Assembly (NCBI GenBank): GCA_020002185.1
Contig: CM034533.1
Span: 73,682,805-73,746,804, forward strand
Length of the DNA stretch: 64,000 nucleotides
Source of the DNA: Paraescarpia echinospica
Taxonomy: Eukaryota > Annelida > Polychaeta > Sabellida > Siboglinidae
Direction of reading: 5' to 3'
Position 1 is the stretch's first letter. Each line of letters starts with the position of its first letter. The position numbers and the translations under genes are program-made. Below, in pieces: positions 50,801 to 57,239 of this stretch. Under the pieces are notes generated by a model, which was not told the DNA's origin, searched no databases, and worked only from the letters and a program-made list of their open reading frames with translations.

Positions 50801-51963
50801 CGTCGTAAATTGTGCGCTCTCCGCCAGAGGACGCTGCCGCATTTCCCGCACTTGTACGTTTTCGTGTACGCGCGCTGATCGCTTATGTACGAGAAGTGCG
50901 ACTCGTACAGGTTGACGTTCAGCGTCGTGGGGTGCGCTTCGAGCGATCGACGGACTAGTTCGGCGACGTCGTTCGTCAGTCGACGATAGACGACGACGTT
51001 GATGCCGAAAACCGTCTCCACGCGATCCAGTTCGTTCAGGCGCACGCCGCCACCGTTCGAGGTCGTCGCCGTGTCGCGACGATACCGCGCGTACAGACGT
51101 TTAGCGTCTTTCGTTAAACGGTTCGTATGACGGATACTTTGACCTCGTCGGTGACCTTGCTGGTGAAGGGCGATGCATCGGAAGAGACACAGATGATCGT
51201 CGTAGGGTACGCCTCGAACATCGTTCGTCAACGACACGATGGACCTGTTGAGGCGCACGTAGGCGGGAAGCGTCGTCACGCCAACGCAGCCGATAGGATG
51301 ATTGATGATGACGTTCACGAAGTAGGTGGCGTTAGTTACGAGCTCGACGATCCATCCCGAGTCGGGACGCTGCGCGATGGCGTACTGCAGTACGTCGGTA
51401 GTGCGCACGGCGTCGAGGAATCGTTCGAATGAACGGCTATCGGTAACTAGGGCGGGTGTTTCGAGGAGGCGTCCGCAACAGTTACACGAAGAATGAAAAT
51501 ATCGGTACCGACCCGACACCTTGTGGCGTAATACAAAACCATAACTAACGTTAATTTTAAACGCGTTCTTTTGCGCGCGAAACATTTCCCTCAGACGCGG
51601 TTCGAGTACGCGCGTACTCGTACAGGCGGTCATACGATAGTTGTAACGCGACTGTACGACGCCGCGCGCCACCGACGTCTCTATGCTACGCCGGTGCTCG
51701 TCTACGACACGCTGTAGATCGTCGGGCGACGGCGGTGGCGCGCTAGCGGCGGCGGCCTCCACTGATTCGGGTGGCAACGAACGGCCACACTGCAGCCTCA
51801 GATGTCGTAGCATAGCGTAACGCGTGGTGTATAGCTTGCCACATTTTGGACAATCTCGCACTTTTGGGCACTCTAGCGCTTCGTGTCGTTCTAACATCGA
51901 CTGCGTCGCGAAATAGCGCCGACATTTCGGACATTGCCATGACGATGGTGGTGGTGGTGGCAT
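47851..51963 (-). CDS. POLB: Protein-primed family B DNA polymerase (intact, 1370 aa)
   Basis: Domain order by approximate residue. 9-60: two C2H2/C2HC-like zinc fingers (CPKC...H). About 255: DDHLCLFRCIALH, and about 60 residues on ESHFSYI, which together look like the Cys and His of an OTU-like protease fold. Then another finger (CGKCGSVLWRRAHNLRRH). About 436: TFDFE, the first exonuclease motif. About 557: GFNSGKYDLN, the second. About 790: GFDANGLYLWAI, palm motif A. About 890: FHGCYFHGCPTC. About 1094: GNSSYGKT, motif B. About 1192: DTDSAY, motif C. About 1330: KGLSKRQN. It would replicate the element from a terminal protein. It is the longest gene here and the only full-length polymerase in the window. 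Confidence 0.95.
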   Translation of the reverse strand: MPPPPPSSWQCPKCRRYFATQSMLERHEALECPKVRDCPKCGKLYTTRYAMLRHLRLQCGRSLPPESVEAAAASAPPPSPDDLQRVVDEHRRSIETSVARGVVQSRYNYRMTACTSTRVLEPRLREMFRAQKNAFKINVSYGFVLRHKVSGRYRYFHSSCNCCGRLLETPALVTDSRSFERFLDAVRTTDVLQYAIAQRPDSGWIVELVTNATYFVNVIINHPIGCVGVTTLPAYVRLNRSIVSLTNDVRGVPYDDHLCLFRCIALHQQGHRRGQSIRHTNRLTKDAKRLYARYRRDTATTSNGGGVRLNELDRVETVFGINVVVYRRLTNDVAELVRRSLEAHPTTLNVNLYESHFSYISDQRAYTKTYKCGKCGSVLWRRAHNLRRHEATCEGGVRHVFPGGVYRPTASVFERLDDEGIDVGDDDLRYYPYRATFDFECYFADNDLPTNSDKCRWIARHELLSVSVASNVPGHEAARCYVTTGDSSELARRLIDDLEAVSATACAILRPRYDATFEALDALDADWRRRCNDDASPYATLADRLWTYLRQMPVLGFNSGKYDLNVVKKYLTPLLITDDAQHTSSAFTIKRQNNFMCLSTTTLKFLDITNYLAPGVSYDRFLKAYGCSATKGYFPYEHIDALSRLDETALPSREAFYSQLKREGISAEAYEICATAWRDEGMTSMRDFLVWYNNRDVAPFLEAVDRQFAFYRRRRIDMFKDAISVPGLTLLYLFNDLPKSIHFSLFNEPNKDLHRLLQAQIVGGPSIIFARHHEADVTSIRGGAPCRSIVGFDANGLYLWAIMQEMPTGWYTRRRAENAFRAERVHRYGRMAVEWLTRVEAETGARIRHQLNGREKRIGKYRVDGWCAATRTAYQFHGCYFHGCPTCQAHVTTNAVNGQPMTTLYAATIAVTAYLRRFVDEVVEMWECQWHAVRPPAVPTPPDASRWQPTAAITLSTILEAVRDGSLFGLVQCDIAVPEALRDKFAEMQPVFKNVDIARDDLSPFMRDYAESHHLLTRPQRTLVGSYFGAAILLATPLLRWYLAHGLVVERVYQIVEYAPIACFRLFGDAVSTERREGDIDPDKSIIADTFKLLGNSSYGKTITRVDRHREIKYATPIGASMLVNNRRFRQLDAVVDDALYEVALNKRKIVYGLPIHIGYFVLQYAKLRMLEFYYDFVDAYIPRPLFQYCAMDTDSAYIALAGRDVDALVPEERREHYFRNRSLWFPAECCDAHVDAYVRRRVAGLAWDGEAACCARRRLFDSRTPGLFKEEWRGDGIVALCSKTYYCFGGVAGPKYSTKGLSKRQNADIDEHTFLAVLRDRRNGVGWNRGFQVKDSSVLTYVQERAALSYFYAKRRVLDDGVTTAPILV

Positions 51964-51993
51964 TCTCTCTAATGAATATTTTTCGAGCGTCGC

Positions 51994-52001
51994 TATTTAT
52001 A
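51994..52001 (-). promoter_or_regulatory. TATA box of the polymerase gene, copy 2
   Basis: TATAAATA on the minus strand, about 30 bases upstream of the ATG, identical to copy 1. Confidence 0.6.
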
Positions 52002-52029
52002 ACGACGACGGTGACGGTGGTGGTGGTGG

Positions 52030-52390
52030 TGGTGGTAAGTACACCCTAGCGGGGAGAATGTGTGGTGGTGGTTTTTCTAACTAACCCTAGCGGTGGTGTG
52101 TGCTTTTTCTAACTGTGTGGTAACTGGTGGTGGTAAGTACACCCTAGCGGGAAGAATGTATGGTGGTGGTTTTTCTAACTAACCCTAGCGGTGGTGTGTA
52201 CTTTTTTCTAACTGTGTGGTAACTAACCCTAGCGGGTGTGTAGCGGGATTTCTAACTAGGTAACTCGGATTTTTCTAACTAACCCTAGCGGTGGTGTGTA
52301 CTTTTTCTAACTGTGTGCTAACTAACCCTAGCGGTGGTGTGTAGCGGGATTTCTAACTGAGCGGTAATTTTTCTAACTAGGTAACTCGGA
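52030..52390. repeat. Degenerate array with ctaaccctagcggtgg, copy 2
   Basis: At least six irregular units combining tttttctaactaaccctagcgg with ggtgtgta and tggtggt. Longer than in copy 1, so the array has expanded or contracted independently. The units carry CCTAGCGGTG, also found in the terminal repeats and left arm. Confidence 0.75.
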
Positions 52391-52482
52391 AACGGAAAGA
52401 ACATTTTCAACGTTTTATTCGGTACTTTTACAACAGTGTGAAGCCTTCGTTTCGATAGCAAGCAAATTCTACTAGTGTTCGT

Positions 52483-53130
52483 TCATTCAAGTCCGCTCCG
52501 ACGTTGCACGTACGTGTGCACGGCCGACTCCAGTTGCACGCGATTCATGTAATCTCGCCAATTCGTACCCAACAACCAGTTGGATACGAATTGGACCAAA
52601 TACAATTCTCCTGCACGGCCCGTTTGCGGCTGCTGATCACCGGAAGAAATCGTCACCGTAGTCTCGCTTAGAATATGGACTAGTCTCGTAAAACACGGAA
52701 TAAGTGATCGTCGTAGGAATGTTTCCATGACCTCGTTGAAGTGCCGCGTCACGATACACCCCGGCTTAACGTAACGTTGCATGTAGACGCGATTCGGCCG
52801 CCCCGCGCGATAGCCGGTCATGTGAACGTAGGGGCAGCCTTCATTTGATTCGCATAGTCCGCAATGGTCTCGTGCCTTCTCTAGGACCATTTCGCCGATA
52901 GTCTCGGCGATGAGATCCATCGCCAGTCGTTCGTAACGTACGATCAACTGACTCCGGCTCGGCACGACGAGTTGCCGACATGTCCCCAGCTCCTCCGATA
53001 CGCTCCAGTACGGTCCCATCGTCGCCAGGCTGTCGTTATACGTCGGTGGAGGGGGGCGCGTTCGGGGTCCCAGCGCCTCCTCAATTATTGCGTCCAATAC
53101 GTGAACGTCACGTATTCCTCCGCCACTACC
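52483..53130 (-). CDS. Acceptor-led 215-codon gene with HCxxC motif
   Basis: The open frame starts at phase 0 directly after the acceptor tgctgtag (first base 53130) with no ATG; codons GSGGGIRDVHV precede LDAIIEEAL. It has a Pro-rich segment (RTRPPPPTYNDS), a helical part (YERLAMDLIAETIGEMVLEK), a zinc-binding-like DHCGLCESNEGCPYVH (C-x2-C-x5-C-x3-H) and a hydrophobic C-terminal part (LYLVQFVSNWLLGTNWRDYM). PPPPTY resembles a late-domain-like PPxY motif without the final fit, so this is only a note. I do not recognise the family. A first exon or trans-spliced leader must supply the ATG. The polyadenylation signal is at 52424-52429 (minus strand). Confidence 0.65.
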   Translation of the reverse strand, partial: GSGGGIRDVHVLDAIIEEALGPRTRPPPPTYNDSLATMGPYWSVSEELGTCRQLVVPSRSQLIVRYERLAMDLIAETIGEMVLEKARDHCGLCESNEGCPYVHMTGYRAGRPNRVYMQRYVKPGCIVTRHFNEVMETFLRRSLIPCFTRLVHILSETTVTISSGDQQPQTGRAGELYLVQFVSNWLLGTNWRDYMNRVQLESAVHTYVQRRSGLE

Positions 53131-53148
53131 CTACAGCACAAAGCAGTT

Positions 53149-53232
53149 CTACTCTTTACGTGATATCACCGTCAGCAACGCGTGTATGAAGTCGCTCATA
53201 CATTCACGTCTGGCGTGTTGCATCAGAGCTTC
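53149..53232 (-). CDS. Acceptor-led mini-ORF C (27 codons)
   Basis: Opens with GAA directly after atgttgtag, phase 0, no ATG at the start (the fourth codon is Met), and ends TAG, 18 bases before the next acceptor. It encodes MQHARRECMSDFIHALLTVI. Frame and length are conserved in copy 1 despite five substitutions and one triplet indel. It may be an exon of the 215-codon gene via a short intron (donor GTGATA or GTAAAG), or a separate cistron. Confidence 0.4.
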   Translation of the reverse strand, partial: EALMQHARRECMSDFIHALLTVISRKE

Positions 53233-53260
53233 CTACAACATATTATTATTATTATTATGA

Positions 53261-53404
53261 TTAGTCCTCATCCTCCTTCTCCTCCACTGATCCTGCCGGC
53301 ACACCTCGTTCCAACAACGTTCTTACGAACGTTGCAACCTCGTCGTACTGAGCGCGAATCCTTTCGTTGTTCGCAAGCATTTTTTGGAGTACGCAGCGCA
53401 CTTC
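53261..53404 (-). CDS. Acceptor-led mini-ORF B (47 codons)
   Basis: Opens with GAA directly after tgctttag, phase 0. It encodes MLANNERIRAQYDEVATF and an acidic tail ending EDED, then TAA inside actaatc. A strong phase-0 donor (ttc|gtaaga) lies two thirds through, which would join in phase to mini-ORF C. The tail beyond that donor also keeps frame between copies. Function unknown; charged and probably helical. Confidence 0.45.
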   Translation of the reverse strand, partial: EVRCVLQKMLANNERIRAQYDEVATFVRTLLERGVPAGSVEEKEDED

Positions 53405-53427
53405 CTAAAGCACATAAAGCACAACTG

Positions 53428-53622
53428 TTAGTACATCAAACTACTACGAAATAGGCTTGCTTCATAGGCCAACCAAAACGCTTTTATATATTGTTCGGCC
53501 GACTCGGCTAATAGTTCAAAGCTCTGCTTGCTTAGTTCCAGCCCCTGACGATCTCTCATTCGTTGTCGTTCGTTGGCGTGCTTCAATAAATCTACCAGTA
53601 GCGGCCAATTTTCCTCCTCTTC
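53428..53622 (-). CDS. Acceptor-led mini-ORF A (64 codons)
   Basis: Opens with four Glu codons directly after tgtttgtag at phase 0. NWPLLVDLLKHANERQRM, LELSKQSFELLAESAEQY and FWLAYEASLF follow; TAA is embedded in TACTAAC (53427-53433), 23 bases before the next acceptor. No phase-0 donor other than an early GTAGAT is visible, so it reads as a complete C-terminal exon or cistron. Almost unchanged in copy 1. The predicted fold is a helical coiled-coil-like protein. Function unknown. Confidence 0.5.
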   Translation of the reverse strand, partial: EEEENWPLLVDLLKHANERQRMRDRQGLELSKQSFELLAESAEQYIKAFWLAYEASLFRSSLMY

Positions 53623-53648
53623 CTACAAACAACACAACAACAACAACA

Positions 53649-54431
53649 TTAGTCATCGTCGTCGTCATATCTTTTTAGTGTGCGGACTGTATACGAGGGG
53701 TCCCTGTTCCAAGTCGTCTTCCGCACACTAATCTCCACTTTAGTACCGGTTAACTCGAGCACGGTATCGCGGAGATCCTCCTCGTTCAATTCCGTCAGGT
53801 ACTCGGCCGTGAACTCGACGAGATTAGACATTTGGCTATCGAACAACGTAAGCCAAAGCTCATCTTCGTCCTCCTCACCGTCCTTCACCATCACACGCAA
53901 CGCGAAGAAATATTTCGGTACAAACACTTCCCCGTGCGTTCGACATATCAGGACCCTGTCTTTGTTTGTCTGTAATTTTCGCCGACAACGGGAACATCCC
54001 AAATAGGTGGTGCCGGGTTCGCCTTTGTACGAGACGGCCTCAATCGTAACGGGTGACAGGATTCTATATACGCCGTTGACGGCGCAGTTCAGATGTCTCA
54101 GACTCATCGCTGTGGCGCGTGTCGACGCCGTCGAATCGCGTTCCATCGATCCGCTCCGCGACAGGACCGGGGGCTGCGCTGCCGTCTCGTCGGGCTGTTC
54201 CAAGCGTGCCTCTTCGGCGCTCCGTTTTCGACCGACCGTCAACGGAGCCGCGATCAGCGTAACGGGACGCTTAACGGGCGGTGACACCCCCGTTGACAAG
54301 GCTGCAATCAGTGCCGAAGGTTGACTGCTGCTGGTCGAAGGTTGACTGCTGCTGGCCGCCGCCTTCATCGACTGCTTACGCGGCGCCCTCGGTTTTTTTG
54401 TTTGTTGTTGTTGTTGACTTTCATCGGCCAT
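53649..54431 (-). CDS. RPA-like single-stranded DNA-binding protein, copy 2
   Basis: 260 residues. 1-110 is low-complexity with basic patches (RKQ, GRKRSAEEARL) that may act as a nuclear signal. 118-245 is an OB-fold-like domain with zinc ligands C146, C149, C163, H166 and core strands YFFALRVMVKD (174-184) and LWLTLFDSQM (192-201), as in the RPA70 C-terminal DNA-binding domain. An Asp tail closes it. The stop (TAA in gactaatg) lies in the branch-point region of the acceptor for mini-ORF A. The likely role is coating displaced strands during replication. Confidence 0.72.
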   Translation of the reverse strand: MADESQQQQQTKKPRAPRKQSMKAAASSSQPSTSSSQPSALIAALSTGVSPPVKRPVTLIAAPLTVGRKRSAEEARLEQPDETAAQPPVLSRSGSMERDSTASTRATAMSLRHLNCAVNGVYRILSPVTIEAVSYKGEPGTTYLGCSRCRRKLQTNKDRVLICRTHGEVFVPKYFFALRVMVKDGEEDEDELWLTLFDSQMSNLVEFTAEYLTELNEEDLRDTVLELTGTKVEISVRKTTWNRDPSYTVRTLKRYDDDDD

Positions 54432-54521
54432 GTTGCGGAAGAACGTCTGCTGCTTGCTGCTCTGTATAAAGAATACACGGTTAGAAGTTCGGCGTCATAC
54501 AATATAACATTTTCTCAGCCG

Positions 54522-54529
54522 TTATATAC
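54522..54529 (-). promoter_or_regulatory. TATA box of the RPA-like gene, copy 2
   Basis: GTATATAA on the minus strand, about 91 bases upstream of the ATG. An acceptor-like ttctttatacag lies between it and the ATG, so this gene too may receive a leader. Confidence 0.55.
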
Positions 54530-54540
54530 CTTTTCCAAAT

Positions 54541-55330
54541 AACACGCATGCGCACTTCACCCTAATACGTCATCTTATTCAATTATCAGTGTGAGTGCCT
54601 CGTACATTTCAGACATTTTGTTTTCGAAAAAAAGCATCCGGTCACCTCGGTACATTCGCCGTTAAATCTCTCCTTACATCGATTTTTTCTAATATCGATG
54701 CACCTCGCGTGTCCTGACTCCACAGAGAATCTATACAACGTTTAGTTTCGTGCTTTTAACGTTTCGTTTATTGTTTTTGAAATGTCATTGTCTACACTAT
54801 AACGCGCATGCGCACTTCACTCATATCCTTATCTTTTTTCAATTATCGTCGCGCATACTTCATCCAACCCAGGCATTTTGTTTTCGGAAAAAAGTTAGCG
54901 TTCACGTCAGTGCATACATCTTAAAATGTGACTTTTACCGCAAATTTCCCTAATATCTATACATCTCGTGTGTCCTGATCCCCCAGCGATCTTATACAAC
55001 GTTTTATTTCGCGCTTTTAACGTTTCATTTATCGTTTGTAAAAATCCATTGTTCTCCGTTCACATTCCAACTCGTTAAGACACGCGCAACAGATGTCACA
55101 CATGTGCGCTTAACGCATTCCGTTTACTCTCCGAGGAATTTGTTTTAGGAAAAAAAGCTAACGTTCACGTCAGTGCATTCATCGTCAAATGTGACTTTTA
55201 CCGCAAATTTCTCTAATATACAATCATCTCGTGTTTCCTGACCCTCCAGTGATCGTATATAACGTTTAATTTCGTACTTTTAACGTTTCGTTTAACGTTT
55301 GTAAAATCCCTTTGTTCTCCGTTCACATGT
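54541..55330. repeat. Three tandem ~260-275-bp degenerate repeats, copy 2
   Basis: Units start near 54546, 54806 and 55081. Shared landmarks in order: GCATGCGC or a variant, a tttgttttcggaaaaaag block, cacgtcagtgcat, ctctaatat-catctcgtg, cagcgatcttatacaacg and cttttaacgttt. They separate the divergent RPA-like and spliced plus-strand genes. Confidence 0.75.
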
Positions 55331-55446
55331 CAATCAAAATCAGTCGTAGTGTCATGCGCCGCCGCCGGTGTTTTCACGACGCGCACATTTCATACACGCT
55401 TTTACAACCACGCAAACACGTCGTCTCCACCCATCGCTCTCACAAC

Positions 55447-56233
55447 ATGGCCCCAACGAAAACACGGTAAGACATTTTATTTAAATGCTCGTTGTTAAAC
55501 AGTGCTTACTATAACATGCATGCATTTTTTAAATGCATGTTTTTATTATTTAAATGTTTTACTAGTATGCACGTTTTTATTGTTGTAATGCATGTTTTCA
55601 CTAGTTTTGCATGCATGCATTTTATTTAAATGCATGTTTTTTATTATTTAAATGTTTTACTAGTATGCACGTTTTCACTAGTTTTACCGGTTAAACATGC
55701 ATTTTATTTAAATGCACGTTTTTATTGTTAAACACATGCATGCATTTTATTTAAATGCACGTTTTTATTGTTGTTTAATGCATACTAGTACGCATTTTAC
55801 CGTTTAAACATGCTTGCATTTTATTTAAACAATGTATTTTACCAAGACAGTATTTACTATCTCACTCATTTTATTCATCCTTTGTCTATTTCATAGACCG
55901 ATCCGACTGCCTACAAGGGGCGAATATAGCCCGCGTAGGGCGATTGTCCTCCCCGGCGCGTCGACGACAAAGTCGACACCAACATGTGAGGTCACGCCGA
56001 CCGTCCGTGCGCCGGCTTCCAATGACACAACAGCAGCTTACGACAGTGACGTCGACGATGAAATCGTTCCCGATTTAGCGCGGGTATTTCTCATGAAGCA
56101 ACCTAACGGTCTATGGAGAACAGTTACGCCTCCAGAACTCTATCGGCGGGAAGGCTTCGGTCTTCCGTCGGCCTCCTCGCCGGCAACCGACAGGCACCAA
56201 CCCGTCGGTCGCGAGCGAACGCTGCCATATTAA
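55447..56233 (+). CDS. Spliced right-arm gene: 7-residue leader exon plus acidic protein, copy 2
   Basis: Exon 1 is 55447-55466 (encodes MAPTKT plus two bases), donor gtaagac. Exon 2 is 55897-56233 after tatttcatag; its first base completes an Arg codon. The total is 118 codons plus stop. The exon 2 protein is basic at first (PTRGEYSPRRAIVLPG), then acidic (DSDVDDEIVPDLARVF), then NGLWRTV and a Pro/Arg-rich end. AATAAA (56232-56237) overlaps the stop. The leader, donor and acceptor are conserved in copy 1, which supports the splice. Family and function are unknown. Confidence 0.6.
55467..55896. repeat. Intron made of AT-rich catgcatgcattttatttaaa repeats, copy 2
   Basis: The intron consists largely of degenerate repeats built from catgcatgcattttatttaaa, tgcacgtttttattgttg and gttttactagta. 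The same tract in copy 1 (32327-34892) holds a LINE insertion. Confidence 0.8.
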
Positions 56234-56378
56234 TAAATATTCCAGTCACTACTCACGTTTTCACGCGTCAATTTTCAATGCATAAACACCCTACTGAATG
56301 TTAGTGTATTTATGCATTTGATAATCCCACGACTAGACGTATTTAAACGCATTGCTTTCGTTTTAATCCGTCCACCAG

Positions 56379-56523
56379 AACAACGCCGTTAGCCAGCTAT
56401 GCTGTCATCCAGGGGTCAAAGACCAGTAGGGCAGCAGCCCTTATCGCTGCAGCAGTCGTCGTCGCCCCTCTTGCTGTCAACATCACATACGGGGACATCT
56501 CAACGTTTATACAATGGTTTTAA
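56379..56523 (+). CDS. Putative alternative exon encoding a membrane segment, copy 2
   Basis: Follows the acceptor aatccgtccaccag. Its first base A would complete the same split Arg codon as exon 2 of the leader gene, so leader-to-here splicing is in phase. It encodes a hydrophobic helix (LIAAAVVVAPLAV) and NITYGDISTFIQWF, then TAA. In copy 1 the reading of this helix is kept by an in-frame triplet change, but the phase at the acceptor is lost. The ORF in another frame from ATG 56399 is less likely. Confidence 0.4.
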
Positions 56524-56879
56524 TACACAATGGTTAGCGTATTGCTTACGTCAGCACAACTCCTACCCCAGCGTATTGCTTACGTCAGCACTACCCCAGT
56601 TATAAGTGGTCCGTTTATTTAATACACAATGGTTAGCGTATTGCTTACGTCAGCACAACTCCTACCCCAGCGTATGGCTTACCCCAGTTATAAGTGGTCC
56701 GTTTATTTAATACACAATGGTTAGCGTATTGCTTACGTCAGCACAACTCTACCCCAACGTATTGCTTACCCCAGTTATAGGTGGTCCACTTCACTTTAGC
56801 GTGGTTATAAAAACGAAACTAAACTTATATACTTTAGCATGGTTATAAAGTACGAAACTAAACTTATATACTTTATTAT
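56524..56879. repeat. Right subterminal repeats, copy 2
   Basis: About 85-100-bp units containing aatacacaatggttagcgtattgcttacgtcagc and accccagttataagtggtcc repeat roughly three times, followed by tagc-tggttataaa-acgaaac units. Inverse forms of taaccacgcta and acgtaagcaat occur in the left arm. Confidence 0.8.
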
Positions 56880-57208
56880 TAAACGCATTATTGCTTACGT
56901 CAGCGCGCTCTAGGTACGGCGTTGATCGCTAGGACTAAAATACTCTCCGCACTCACCGCTAGGTGGCATCTCTCTAGTGTACTGTCAATCATTCAATTAG
57001 TATCAAATTACATCGCTCATCAATCACGTTTTTTATAAGTAGGTTTCCCAAACTCATTAGTGTCAACCACGAAGCCTTTGATCTTTTTTTATGCATAGGA
57101 TTAGTCTCGCATTTTTTGCTGACTCAGCGATGTGCAAAACTCATTAGGGGTCATTAAATTCTTTTTTATAAGTAGGCTTTTGAGATCGTACAGCTCACAC
57201 TATCTACT
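56880..57208. repeat. Right terminal inverted repeat, copy 2
   Basis: Reverse complement of 39705-40033, ending CTCACACTATCTACT, followed by the CATATG duplication at 57209-57214. Confidence 0.95.
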
Positions 57209-57239
57209 CATATGGATACGCCAATATAAGCGCTCTGCA

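Larger units (their letters stand above)
39705..57208. mobile_element. Polinton/Maverick, copy 2 (17504 bp), complete with target duplication
   Basis: Starts AGTAGATAGTGTGAGCTG, ends with its inverse, has about 329-bp terminal inverted repeats and perfect CATATG flanks. Gene order is the same as copy 1, with near-identical sequence. The first 35 bases of the TIR differ from copy 1 (gtgagctgtacgatct against aagcgctgttggacct), so the two are separate insertions rather than a tandem genomic duplication. Lesions seen: a one-base loss in the major capsid gene, and an in-frame fusion of the small membrane gene to the penton gene. All other genes are open. Confidence 0.97.

Noticed and set aside
17092..57208. 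Both Polintons as one tandem genomic duplication
   Set aside because: The outer TIR bases differ, the flanks differ, copy 2 has its own CATATG duplication, and the intervening 3.6 kb is not repeated outside.
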